A stretch of 64,000 nucleotides of DNA from an uncultured Clostridia bacterium. GTDB taxonomy: Bacteria; Bacillota; Clostridia; TANB77; CAG-508. Of the stretch, positions 45,581 to 53,978 are shown in pieces. Position 1 is the stretch's first letter; each line of letters opens with the position of its first letter. The DNA lies in NCBI GenBank assembly GCA_944392455.1, contig CALXWP010000008.1:1-64000 (forward strand), written 5' to 3'. The notes beneath the pieces are model-generated. The model saw only the letters and a program-made list of their open reading frames with translations. It was not told the origin of the DNA and did not search any database. The position numbers and the translations under genes are program-made.

Positions 45581-46642
45581 ATGAAAAAAATCAGAATGGC
45601 CATTGTTGGGGCAACAGGACTTGTTGGAAGAACTGCTCTTAAAGTATTAGAAGAAAAAAAATTACCAGTAGATGAATATGTACTTTTTGCTTCATCAAAA
45701 TCTGCTGGTAAAAAATTAAAATTTATGGGAAAGGATTATATTGTTCAAGAATTAAATGAATTATCTTTTGACAGTGGATTTGACTATGCTATTTTTTCAG
45801 CAGGAGGATCAACATCCAAAAAATATGCGCCTATTGCAGCTTCAAAAGGGTGTATTGTTGTAGATAATAGTAGTGCTTTTAGAATGGATGATAATGTCCC
45901 TCTAGTAGTTCCAGAAGTAAACCCAGAAGAAATAATAAAAAATCATGGAATAATTGCAAATCCAAATTGCTCAACAATTCAGGCAGTTGTTGCATTAAAA
46001 CCATTAGATGATAAATACAAAATAAAAAGAATTGTTTATTCTACATATCAAGCTGTATCAGGCGCAGGAAAAAATGGTGTAATTGATCTAGATAATGGAA
46101 TAAAAAACTATTTAACAAATAAATCTTATGATGAAGATTCTTCAGATTCTGATATTCCAAATTCCCAAGATAATTCTAATTACGATTTAGTAAAATTTGA
46201 TCACCCTATATTTTCAAACTGTCTACCTCATATAGATGTATTTTTAGATAATGGATATACTAAAGAAGAAGAAAAAATGATAAATGAAACTAGAAAAATA
46301 TTAAATAAACCTGATTTAAAAGTCACAGCAACTACTGTTAGAGTACCTGTTTTTAATAGTCATAGTGAATCTATAAATGTTGAATTTGAAAATGATTTTA
46401 AATTAGATGAACTTATTAATACTTTAAAAAATTCTCCTGGAATTATATTACAAGATGACCCTAAAAGATCAATCTATCCTTTAGCTATAAATGCTTCTGG
46501 TCATGACGAAGTTTTTGTAGGAAGAATTCGTAGAGATTACAGTGTCAAATCAGGTATTAATTTCTGGGTAGTTGCAGATAATATTAGAAAAGGTGCAGCA
46601 AGTAATGCTATACAAATAGTTGAAAGATTATTAATTCATTAA
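45581..46642 (+). CDS. asd: Aspartate-semialdehyde dehydrogenase
   Basis: A 353-residue enzyme of lysine/threonine/methionine synthesis. NADP-binding GATGLVGRTAL, active-site Cys in IIANPNCSTIQ and substrate-binding YQAVSGAG; acid-base His near SHSESINVEF. There is an extra loop (KSYDEDSSDSDIPNSQDNS). Alone on the plus strand with a bidirectional terminator after it. Works with dapA (49789) and dapB (51651) toward diaminopimelate. Confidence 0.96.
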   Translation: MKKIRMAIVGATGLVGRTALKVLEEKKLPVDEYVLFASSKSAGKKLKFMGKDYIVQELNELSFDSGFDYAIFSAGGSTSKKYAPIAASKGCIVVDNSSAFRMDDNVPLVVPEVNPEEIIKNHGIIANPNCSTIQAVVALKPLDDKYKIKRIVYSTYQAVSGAGKNGVIDLDNGIKNYLTNKSYDEDSSDSDIPNSQDNSNYDLVKFDHPIFSNCLPHIDVFLDNGYTKEEEKMINETRKILNKPDLKVTATTVRVPVFNSHSESINVEFENDFKLDELINTLKNSPGIILQDDPKRSIYPLAINASGHDEVFVGRIRRDYSVKSGINFWVVADNIRKGAASNAIQIVERLLIH

Positions 46643-46660
46643 TATTAATGTAAAAAAATA

Positions 46661-46701
46661 AAAAGAGAAGTAAATTTCAAGTTAATCTATACTTCTCTTT
46701 T
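46661..46701. terminator. Bidirectional terminator between asd and sufB
   Basis: AAAAGAGAAGTA / TACTTCTCTTTT perfect arms between convergent genes, with T-tracts on both strands. Confidence 0.88.
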
Positions 46702-46715
46702 ATATTTTTTATATT

Positions 46716-47633
46716 TTATTTTAAGAATCCATTTATTATCTGTTCTTCTGCTTCTTTTTCTGTTAATCCAAGTGTCATAAGTTTAATTAATTGCTCTCCT
46801 GCTATTTTTCCTATAGCTGCTTCATGTATTAAACTTGCATCAACATTATTTGCTTCAATTTTAGGATCAGAAATTACTCTTCCATTTTCCATAATAATTG
46901 CATCACATTCTACATGACCAAAACATTTTGTATTTCCTTTTACATTTGAAATAAATTCTTGTACTGAATCATCTTCTGCAACAGATCTAGATGCAACATG
47001 TACACTAGAATCTTCCCCATCTAAATTTACATCAAATATTGTTTTGGCTGTCTGTTTTCCTGTTGTCATTATTCTTTCTGATATTACTAAACTGCTTCCT
47101 TTTTGCATATTTGCATATGTTTCTCTTATAGTTGATGTAACACCTTTTATTTGAACAGATTCCATTTCCATAGAAGCATTTTCTCCAAGATTTATTATTG
47201 TTTGAGGATTTAATATTCTTTCTCCTGTTCCTTCGCCTTCACCATAATGTTTTTCTATATATTTTATTTTAGCACCTTTCTCTAAATGAAATGTATGTAT
47301 TCCATCATGCTGTGCTGTATCACAAGTACTATTATGTATTCCACATCCTGCAACTATTACTACATCTGCATTTTCTCCAATATAGAAATCATTATATACT
47401 AAATCATTTAATCCACCTTCAGTTAATATAACTGGTATATGAACACTTTCATTTTTTGTGTTTGGCTTTATTATAATGTCTATACCTGGTTTGTCTTTTT
47501 TTGTAACTATATCAATATTAGCTGTTGTATTTCTAGCAACACCTTTTCCATTTTCTCTAATATTATATGCCCCCATCGGTGTTTTTTCTATATCTGCTAC
47601 TTGTTTTAATAAGTTTTTTTCAATATTATTCAT
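46716..47633 (-). CDS. sufB: SufB/SufD-like Fe-S scaffold, short form
   Basis: A 305-residue scaffold subunit, shorter than classical SufB (~470). The C-terminal beta-helix core (HVECDAIIMENGRVISDPKIEANNVDASLIHEAAIGKIAGEQLIKLMTLGLTEKEAE) is complete. It overlaps sufC by eight bases. Only C and B are present, the minimal SmsCB-like arrangement described for anaerobes. It assembles iron-sulfur clusters. Confidence 0.92.
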   Translation of the reverse strand: MNNIEKNLLKQVADIEKTPMGAYNIRENGKGVARNTTANIDIVTKKDKPGIDIIIKPNTKNESVHIPVILTEGGLNDLVYNDFYIGENADVVIVAGCGIHNSTCDTAQHDGIHTFHLEKGAKIKYIEKHYGEGEGTGERILNPQTIINLGENASMEMESVQIKGVTSTIRETYANMQKGSSLVISERIMTTGKQTAKTIFDVNLDGEDSSVHVASRSVAEDDSVQEFISNVKGNTKCFGHVECDAIIMENGRVISDPKIEANNVDASLIHEAAIGKIAGEQLIKLMTLGLTEKEAEEQIINGFLK

Positions 47634-48369
47634 TTACTGTCCCTCCTTTGTTGCATCTTTCTTTATTCTCCAATTTATGACACGGTTTTATTTTACCAAA
47701 TATTTGAGGTAATACTTCTTCTCTTGGTCCATGTTTTCCAACTGTTCCATTAGTTATTAATACTATTTCATCAGCTATATTTAATATTCTCTCTTGATGA
47801 GAAATTATTACTATTGATCCTTTTATATCATCATGCATTTTTTCAAAAACAGAAATAAGATTATTAAAGCTCCACAAATCGATACCAGCTTCAGGCTCAT
47901 CAAATATTGTTAATTTTGATTTTTTAGCTGCAAGCATAGCAATTTCTATTCTTTTTAGTTCTCCTCCTGAAAGTTCACTATTTACTTCTCTATTTAAATA
48001 TTCTTGTGCACAAAGTCCAACATCAGCTAAAACATCACATGCATCACATAGTTTTAAAGAATTTCCTGCAGATATCTCTATTAAATCTTTTACAGTTAAT
48101 CCTTTAAATCTAACTGGTTGTTGGAATGCAAAACCAATTCCTTCTTTTGCTCTTTCTGTTATTGATAATTCAGTTATATCTTTTCCATCAAAAATTATCT
48201 TTCCTGAATCAGGTGTTTCTATTCCCATGATAATTTTTGCTAAAGTTGATTTTCCTGAACCATTTGGTCCTGTGATTACTACCATTTTTTCATTATCAAT
48301 TTTTAAATTTACATTTTTCAAGATATCTTTATTATCTCTTGAAAAACAAATATCTTGTAATTCTAACAT
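47626..48369 (-). CDS. sufC: Fe-S assembly ATPase SufC
   Basis: A 247-residue ABC ATPase. Walker A GPNGSGKSTL, signature LSGGELKRIEIA, Walker B KLTIFDEPEAGID; IIMGIETPDSGKIIFDGKDIT matches SufC. It powers the SufBC complex. The C-terminus has Cys-rich HKLENKERCNKGG. Start ATG has AGGAGG. Translationally coupled with the scaffold gene. Confidence 0.95.
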   Translation of the reverse strand: MLELQDICFSRDNKDILKNVNLKIDNEKMVVITGPNGSGKSTLAKIIMGIETPDSGKIIFDGKDITELSITERAKEGIGFAFQQPVRFKGLTVKDLIEISAGNSLKLCDACDVLADVGLCAQEYLNREVNSELSGGELKRIEIAMLAAKKSKLTIFDEPEAGIDLWSFNNLISVFEKMHDDIKGSIVIISHQERILNIADEIVLITNGTVGKHGPREEVLPQIFGKIKPCHKLENKERCNKGGTVNE

Positions 48370-48660
48370 TTTTCCTCCTATAATATTTGATTCTATATTT
48401 ATTTGTACCTTGGAGTTATTTATTAAAATATATTTATATATTTTTGTTTTCGGATTGTTTTATTTTGGATTGTAAACAATTCTTGGTAAAAAACCACATA
48501 TATTCTATCATTTTTTTTACTATTTTACAATATATTTAGTAAAATAAATGCGAAATGTTTTTCATATTTTGGCATATGTTATATTCTGTTTATATACACT
48601 ACATTAAATGGAAATCGCCCTAGCATCAATTGCTAAGGCTCCTTCCTTTTTTCAAATCAA

Positions 48661-49089
48661 TTATGACTTATTGTTATACCACACGAATCCCCATACTTCC
48701 TCATCATCTCCGCTTTCGAATCCACTGTCATCTCCATCATCATACCATGATTCGATATGGTTTTGTTTTGCAATTCCCATAACAATCTGCATGATTTTGT
48801 CAATGCTATCCATCTTGGATTTAGAAAGTTTCAACACTTCAGAAAGTTTTTCCTGTTTTTCTTCACTTTCTGTAAGTAGATCCTTAGCAAAGACATCGAT
48901 AACCAAGTCTTCTTCTACTTCGGAGATTCCGACACTAATGTGAGCTATTCTTTCAAGCTCAAACTTTGAAAAGCTGTTAAACTTTTCTGTGATTTTCTGC
49001 CAAATGTACTCAGCAATCTCAATAATATCAGCTGCTACAGCTTTATCTCTCCGATTGTCAAGTTGCTCTTTTAAGGGTTTAGTTGCCAT
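48661..49089 (-). CDS. Cassette protein, YIW family member B
   Basis: A 142-residue soluble protein of the three-paralog family (see 15775 and 49239). It has the A.YIW block near residue 30, LERIAHISV, and a C-terminal WYDDGDDSGF...WGFVWY. An acidic insert near the C-terminus distinguishes it. CGG occurs once, AAT CGG AGA at codon 13; the +1 frame after it stops at the sixth codon. I start at 49089 where AAAGGAGG precedes; a longer frame to 49158 has no ribosome site. Promoter and terminators are its own. Unknown function. Confidence 0.78.
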   Translation of the reverse strand: MATKPLKEQLDNRRDKAVAADIIEIAEYIWQKITEKFNSFSKFELERIAHISVGISEVEEDLVIDVFAKDLLTESEEKQEKLSEVLKLSKSKMDSIDKIMQIVMGIAKQNHIESWYDDGDDSGFESGDDEEVWGFVWYNNKS

Positions 49090-49138
49090 ATAATAGCCTC
49101 CTTTTTTATAAAGCGTGGGTTTTAAAGTGTCACAGTTT

Positions 49139-49167
49139 ATTATATATTTTTTTCTCATTTATGTCAA
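49139..49167 (-). promoter_or_regulatory. Consensus promoter of cassette B
   Basis: TTGACA (49167-49162), 17-bp spacer, TATAAT (49144-49139), -35 followed by TAAAT; nearly the same as for cassettes A and C. Confidence 0.85.
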
Positions 49168-49187
49168 ATATATAAATATATGAAAAA

Positions 49188-49217
49188 GGGACTATAAGTT
49201 CATTTACTTACAGTCCC
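49188..49217 (-). terminator. Terminator of cassette C
   Basis: GGGACTATAAG / CTTACAGTCCC hairpin (one mismatch) followed by TTTTT on the minus strand; it separates cassettes C and B. Confidence 0.85.
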
Positions 49218-49238
49218 CTCCTCTTCTTGGATCCTTAC

Positions 49239-49640
49239 TTACTGATCCTCTTCCTCTGCAAACTCAATGTGAAATCCCCAGAATCTTTTATCTTTATCAT
49301 ACCAAACTCTTATTTCTTCCTGCTCTGCCATTTCCATGACAATAGGCATAATATCCGGAAGTCTTTCCAGTTTTTCTGCCGTTAGCATGACTGTTTCACA
49401 TTCTTCTGTATAATCAGAAGCCTCATAAGATTCCTTGACGGTAATATCGATCTTAATTGAATCGACTTTTTCTTCGACTGTAACGGTCAAATAATCAACC
49501 TGTTCCAGCTGGTATCCGTCAATAAGATCAAAAATCCATTTGATCTCTCTCCAGATGTAATCAGCTACATCTTTGTCAGACGCATTTTTGGCATCTAACC
49601 GTTTCTGGTTCATTCTTTCTACTAAAGTTTCTTTGGGCAT
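49239..49640 (-). CDS. Cassette protein, YIW family member C
   Basis: A 133-residue soluble acidic protein, paralog of A and B. Shared with A: the RLDAKNASDKDVADYIW block, GYQLEQVDYLTVT, LERLPDIMPIVMEMA, and WGFHIEF at the end. The six arginines use AGA except one CGG at codon 14 (AAA CGG TTA), where the +1 frame would stop at the second codon (GGT TAG). In cassette A the CGG falls at the same aligned column. Own AAAGGAGGG site, promoter and terminator. Unknown function. Confidence 0.8.
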   Translation of the reverse strand: MPKETLVERMNQKRLDAKNASDKDVADYIWREIKWIFDLIDGYQLEQVDYLTVTVEEKVDSIKIDITVKESYEASDYTEECETVMLTAEKLERLPDIMPIVMEMAEQEEIRVWYDKDKRFWGFHIEFAEEEDQ

Positions 49641-49688
49641 ATCATGCCCTCCTTTCTTTTGAGTTTATAGTGTACAAAGTACGATTTA

Positions 49689-49717
49689 ATTATAACCTTT
49701 TCTCTATTTTATGTCAA
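49689..49717 (-). promoter_or_regulatory. Consensus promoter of cassette C
   Basis: TTGACA (49717-49712), 17-bp spacer, TATAAT (49694-49689); matches consensus at all 12 positions. Confidence 0.88.
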
Positions 49718-49788
49718 TCTATAGTTTTATATCTACTTTTTTCATAACTATTTTATTTAATTAATATATATTAATAGAGGTGAAATTT

Positions 49789-50677
49789 ATGAAAGAAGTT
49801 ATTTTTAAAGGTTGTGGAACTGCGCTTGTTACTCCTTTTACTAATGATGGTATCAATTTTGAAGAACTAAGGAAATTAATAGAGTTTCAAATATTAGAAG
49901 GAGTAGATAGTTTAATTATATGTGGTACAACAGGTGAATCCTCAACAATGAGTTTAGATGAAAAAAAATCAGTTATTGAATTTAGCATAAAAGTTACAAA
50001 TAGACGTATCCCTATTATTGCAGGTACAGGTGGTAATAATACTAAAGAAGTAATTAATCTATCTAAATTTGCTGAAAAAGCTGGTGCAGATGCTTTACTA
50101 CTTGTAACTCCATATTATAATAAAACTACACAAAAAGGACTTATATCACATTATTTAAAAATTGCTGAAAATGTGGATATTCCGATTATTTTATATAATG
50201 TTCCTAGTAGAACTGGTATAAATATAGAACCTAAAACATGTCTTGAACTTTCTAAAATTCCAAATATTGTAGCAATAAAAGAAGCTAGTCGGAAACATAT
50301 CACAAGTTGCAAAAATTGCAAATCTATGCACTGATGATCTTACTATATATTCTGGTAATGATGATCAAATACTTCCTATTTTGTCCCTTGGTGGAATTGG
50401 TGTAATTTCTGTACTTTCAAACATTTATCCAAAATTTGTTCATAATATGGTAATGGATTATTTAACTGGAAACTGGCAAAAAGCTACAGCATCTCAAATA
50501 TATTCTATTCCATTAATAAATGCTTTATTTAGTGAAGTAAATCCAATACCAATAAAATATGCTTTAAATAAGATTGGCTTTAATTGTGGAAATCCTAGAC
50601 TACCTCTTATAGAATTATCTGAAGAAAATAAAGAAAAACTAAATATATTATTAAAAGATAATTCAGTATTTATTTAG
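49789..50677 (+). CDS. dapA: 4-hydroxy-tetrahydrodipicolinate synthase, needs +1 shift at CGG
   Basis: Read with one +1 shift this is 295 residues, the normal DapA length. CGTTGESSTMS is the pyruvate-pocket motif, LLVTPYYNK holds the catalytic Tyr, and IILYNVPSRTG and IVAIKEAS (Schiff-base Lys) follow. The zero frame reads AGT CGG AAA at 50287-50295 and stops 14 codons later. Omitting the C at 50290 gives KEASGNISQVAKI, the family sequence, and the rest of the barrel (YSGNDDQILPILSLGGIGVISVLSN). It makes the diaminopimelate needed for cell wall and spore dipicolinate. Start ATG has AGAGGTG. Confidence 0.93.
50290..50292 (+). other. CGG +1 recoding site in dapA
   Basis: Codon 168 is CGG in context AGT CGG A. 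Skipping its C restores the conserved Gly of KEASGN just after the catalytic Lys. This is the only one of the six sites on the plus strand, so the extra base follows the coding strand, not the genome strand. Confidence 0.92.
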
Positions 50678-50799
50678 CCAATAATCTTTTTACTTTTTAT
50701 TCACTTTAGTTTTATTAATATTTTATTAATTTCTTCACTTTATATTAATAAAATGATATAATAATATTATACTTAATTTTAAATTTTAGGAGTATAATT

Positions 50800-51447
50800 A
50801 TGAACATTTTTCAATTTAGGAAAAACCAAGTTTCTAATTGTGAAGAAAACTCTGATATATACACTTCTATTGGTAGAAATATAGATTTGTATACTGATAA
50901 AGATATTCATTCCAAAATGGATAAGAAATACTATTTAACTGAATTTTATAGTATTATTTCAGATATTGTCTCAAATGATACTGTAAAACAGATGAAGAAT
51001 TATAGGCAACATTGTAATACTTCTTGTTATAAGCACTGTATGCAAGTTGCATATTATACATATATAGCATGTAAGAAATTAAAATTAGACTATAAATCAG
51101 CTGCACGTGGTGCAATGCTTCATGATTTATTTTTATATGATTGGAGAAATAAAACTATAACATCTGCTCTCCCAGGACTCCATGCTTTTGTTCATCCAAC
51201 ACTAGCATTAGAAAATGCTAGTAAAATATTTAATTTAAATGACATGGAAAAGGATATAATTTTAAAACATATGTGGCCAGTAACATTTAAGCTTCCAACA
51301 TATAGAGAATCATATATAGTTACATTAATGGATAAATATAGTGCTTGTGTAGAAACATATAATTATATTCAAGAAAAGTTAAGAAGAAAAACTTTTTATA
51401 GGTATGCATATATTTTCTTAAGTGTATTAGTTTTTAGAACTATTTAA
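50800..51447 (+). CDS. HD-domain phosphohydrolase
   Basis: A 215-residue HD-superfamily protein. The metal-binding His/Asp pair is visible as KHCMQVAYYTYIACKKLK...GAMLHDLFLYDW, with later HAFVHP and KHMWPV. It probably hydrolyses a nucleotide or phosphoester. The ATG has AGGAG. It lies between dapA and dapB, but a role in lysine synthesis is not suggested by the domain. Own terminator. Confidence 0.85.
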   Translation: MNIFQFRKNQVSNCEENSDIYTSIGRNIDLYTDKDIHSKMDKKYYLTEFYSIISDIVSNDTVKQMKNYRQHCNTSCYKHCMQVAYYTYIACKKLKLDYKSAARGAMLHDLFLYDWRNKTITSALPGLHAFVHPTLALENASKIFNLNDMEKDIILKHMWPVTFKLPTYRESYIVTLMDKYSACVETYNYIQEKLRRKTFYRYAYIFLSVLVFRTI

Positions 51448-51483
51448 TATAAAATTAATATTTAACATATAATAAAAAATTAG

Positions 51484-51509
51484 GGCTACGGATATAAAAA
51501 TCCGTAACC
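51484..51509 (+). terminator. Terminator after HD-domain gene
   Basis: GGGCTACGGAT / ATCCGTAACC imperfect hairpin followed by TTTTTT. Confidence 0.88.
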
Positions 51510-51650
51510 TTTTTTCATTCTAAACAGCTTATCATGGCCAAATTTAATTTTTATATTATTGATTTATGAATTATTTAATATTTCAAATAATATAATTATA
51601 TATAAAGATATAGTTTCTGTATCTTTTCTTTTGAAAGGTGTGATTTATAT

Positions 51651-52376
51651 ATGATAAATATTCTTTTAAATGGATCAAAAGGAAAAATGGGAAAAGCATT
51701 TACTGAATATATAAAAAACATTCCAGATTTTAATTTGGAATATAGTATAGATAAAGAGAATTCTAATTTATTTAATTCTATTTTCAAAAAACCTGATGTA
51801 ATAATTGATTTTTCTACTCCAGCCTCTACTTTTAATGGTCTAAATTATGCTGTGGAAAATTTAATTCCAATAGTCATAGCAACAACCGGTTTTTCAAAAG
51901 AAGAAGAAAATATTATTAAAGAATATTCTGAAGCTATTCCTATTTTTAAATCTTCTAATTTATCATATGGTATTAATGTTTTTTCAAATATTGCTGCTAT
52001 CTTAACTAAGAAATTAGATAAAGTAGACATAGAAATCATAGAAAAACATCATAGAAACAAATTAGACTCTCCTAGTGGAACTGCTGTTATGATAGCTGAT
52101 AATATAAATAAAAACTGTCAAAATAAATATAAATATATTTTTGAGAAAAATAAAGTTGTTGATAAAACAAAAGATTACAATGAAATTGGCTTTTCATCTA
52201 TAAGAGGTGGAAATATAGTAGGAGAACATACAGTTATGTTTATTAAACAAGATGAAATTATTGAAATAACTCATAAAGCTTATTCAAGAAATATTTACAT
52301 AGAAGGAGCAATTAAAGCTATTAGATTTATTATTAATCAAAAAAATGGTTTATTTTCAATGAATGATTTAATATAA
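51651..52376 (+). CDS. dapB: 4-hydroxy-tetrahydrodipicolinate reductase
   Basis: A 241-residue enzyme after DapA in the diaminopimelate pathway. N-terminal NAD(P) motif LNGSKGKMGKAF; VIIDFSTPAST; catalytic EKHHRNKLDSPSGTA; C-terminal RGGNIVGEHTV. Slightly short but complete. ATG with AAAGGTG. CGG occurs only across codons here (ACC GGT). Confidence 0.95.
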   Translation: MINILLNGSKGKMGKAFTEYIKNIPDFNLEYSIDKENSNLFNSIFKKPDVIIDFSTPASTFNGLNYAVENLIPIVIATTGFSKEEENIIKEYSEAIPIFKSSNLSYGINVFSNIAAILTKKLDKVDIEIIEKHHRNKLDSPSGTAVMIADNINKNCQNKYKYIFEKNKVVDKTKDYNEIGFSSIRGGNIVGEHTVMFIKQDEIIEITHKAYSRNIYIEGAIKAIRFIINQKNGLFSMNDLI

Positions 52377-52387
52377 AGGAGCAAAAT

Positions 52388-52435
52388 AAAAAGCTTGGAA
52401 TAGATTATATCTATCTCAAGCTTTTATATCTCTTA
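52388..52435. terminator. Bidirectional terminator between dapB and rpmA
   Basis: AAAAAGCTTG / CAAGCTTTT arms between convergent genes; it slightly overlaps the rpmA stop. Confidence 0.75.
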
Positions 52436-52705
52436 TTGATTTGCAGCGTCTTCTACTGGATAAACACTAACTTGTTTTTTATCCTTACCTAATCTTTCAA
52501 ATTTAACTCTACCAGTAACTTTTGCATATAGAGTATCATCGCTTCCTATACCTACATTTGTTCCTGGATGAAATTTAGTACCTCTTTGTCTTACTAAGAT
52601 ATTTCCAGCTGGAACTATTTGTCCATCTGCTCTTTTTAGACCTAAACGCTTTGATTCACTATCTCTACCGTTCTTAACGCTACCTTGACCTTTTTTATGA
52701 GCCAT
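52433..52705 (-). CDS. rpmA: 50S ribosomal protein bL27
   Basis: A 90-residue ribosomal protein near the peptidyl-transferase centre. It begins [29 protein letters not shown]. Most Firmicutes encode a short N-terminal extension removed by the protease Prp; here there is none, and no prp gene lies between rplU and rpmA. That is consistent but atypical. ATG with AAAGGAG. Cotranscribed with rplU. Confidence 0.97.
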   Translation of the reverse strand: MAHKKGQGSVKNGRDSESKRLGLKRADGQIVPAGNILVRQRGTKFHPGTNVGIGSDDTLYAKVTGRVKFERLGKDKKQVSVYPVEDAANQ

Positions 52706-52756
52706 TTATTTCAACTCCTTTCAAGTACTAATTTTTATTTTATTCTCTTTTAATTA

Positions 52757-53155
52757 TTATTCTTTAACTGTTTCTTTTTTTGCTGCTGTTTTTGTAGCTG
52801 GTTTCTTTTCTGCAGTTTCTTTTTTTGTTTCAGCTTTTTCAGCAGGTGTTTTTATTTTTGTTATTTCAACCTTTGTATATGGTTGTCTATGTCCTTGAGT
52901 TCTTCTGTAGTTCTTTTTAGCTTTGTATTTATAAACTAAAATTTTCTTTCCTTTTCCATGAGAAACTACTTTTCCCTCAACTTTTACACCTTTAACATAA
53001 GGAGCTCCAACTTCTACTTTTTTGTCATCAGATACTAAAACTACATTATCAAATGTAACTTTTTTACCTTCTTCAACATCTAATTTTTCGAAGAAAACTA
53101 CATCTCCTTCTGCTACTTTGTATTGCTTTCCACAGCTTTCAATTATTGCGTACAT
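52757..53155 (-). CDS. rplU: 50S ribosomal protein bL21
   Basis: A 132-residue bL21. The core [25 protein letters not shown] ... [22 protein letters not shown] is standard (about 103 residues). It carries a Lys/Ala/Glu-rich C-terminal tail of about 29 residues that ordinary bL21 lacks. ATG with GGAGGTG. Preceded by the L21 leader that probably autoregulates rplU-rpmA. Confidence 0.96.
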   Translation of the reverse strand: MYAIIESCGKQYKVAEGDVVFFEKLDVEEGKKVTFDNVVLVSDDKKVEVGAPYVKGVKVEGKVVSHGKGKKILVYKYKAKKNYRRTQGHRQPYTKVEITKIKTPAEKAETKKETAEKKPATKTAAKKETVKE

Positions 53156-53167
53156 TATATGTACACC

Positions 53168-53262
53168 TCCTCTTATATGTATACTCGCTAAGCATAAAAT
53201 ACAAGGCAGTTAGTTAAACTAACATTTAGTTGCCCGACCCAGGCGGCTTACGAGTAAATATT
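53168..53262 (-). promoter_or_regulatory. Ribosomal protein L21 leader
   Basis: Structured leader upstream of rplU on the minus strand. It contains TACTCGTAAGCCGCCTGGG near its 5' side, a long AT stem with TTAGTTTAACTAA, and GCTTAGCGAGTA near the 3' side that closes the outer helix. This matches the known L21 leader family, which binds L21 and represses translation. Confidence 0.85.
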
Positions 53263-53329
53263 TTACCATAACTTTATAATATTGTCAATACTTTTAATTA
53301 TTAACAATTATATAACTTTGCTTTATAAA

Positions 53330-53870
53330 TTATATTAGATATCTCCATCCAGGTTGCCAGCTTTTTGTTTTTCTCCAATCTTGCTCTATAGCTTGATCCC
53401 AAGTTATATTTTTTGTAATTACATCTAATGCTAATTGTGGTGCTTTATGAGATACTAAAGCTATAGTTTTTCCATTATAATTATCTAATAAATAGTCACA
53501 AAAATTCCTTAATCTTTTTTCAACATCTTTTAAAGATTCTCCATTAGGAAATGGATTTAATATATGTTCTTCATATTTTACTAATGAACTATCAGCACCA
53601 TTTAAATCACCATAATTACATTCTCTTATTCTCTCATCCTGTAATATTTCTTTTTTTGATTCCTTAAAAACATATTTTGAAGAATCTATTGCTCTTTTTA
53701 AATCTGAAGTAATAACAAAATCAATTTCATCAAAATTTATTTGTTTTTTTAGTTCAATACATCTTTGTATTCCTTTTTCACTTAATATACCTGGATTCCA
53801 TCCTGTAGCCTTACCGCTCTATATTATCAGTAGTAGTTCCATGTACAAAATAAATAATATTAACAGCCAT
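53330..53870 (-). CDS. Histidine phosphatase family protein, needs +1 shift at CGG
   Basis: Read with one +1 shift this is 179 residues of the histidine phosphatase (phosphoglycerate mutase-like) fold. The N-terminus IIYFVHGTTTDN supplies the phospho-His (the usual preceding Arg is absent), then GKATGWNPGILSEKG, TSDLKRAIDSSKY, and the second His in ALVSHKAPQLAL. The zero frame reads GAG CGG TAA, an immediate stop after 19 codons. Omitting the C at 53816 gives IEGKATGWNPG and an uninterrupted rest. Substrate unknown. Because the RHG core has lost Arg, catalysis may differ. Confidence 0.78.
53814..53816 (-). other. CGG +1 recoding site in histidine phosphatase
   Basis: Codon 19 is CGG in context GAG CGG T, with a TAA directly following in the zero frame. 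It is the only one of the six where the fourth base is T. Confidence 0.78.
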
Positions 53871-53953
53871 ATTTTTCCCCTTTTAATTTTATTAAATCGA
53901 TATTAACACAAAATATATTTATTAGCAATTCTTTTTATTTATTATAAAAAGCT

Positions 53954-53971
53954 CCCCGGAATACTCCGGGG
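53954..53971 (-). terminator. Terminator of the C39-like peptidase gene
   Basis: CCCCGGA / TCCGGGG hairpin followed by GCTTTTTAT on the minus strand. Confidence 0.88.
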
Positions 53972-53978
53972 TAAGATC

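Noticed and set aside
48608..48943. Plus-strand ORF over cassette B
   Set aside because: Ser-rich shadow of the minus-strand gene, which has a perfect promoter, ribosome site and paralogs.
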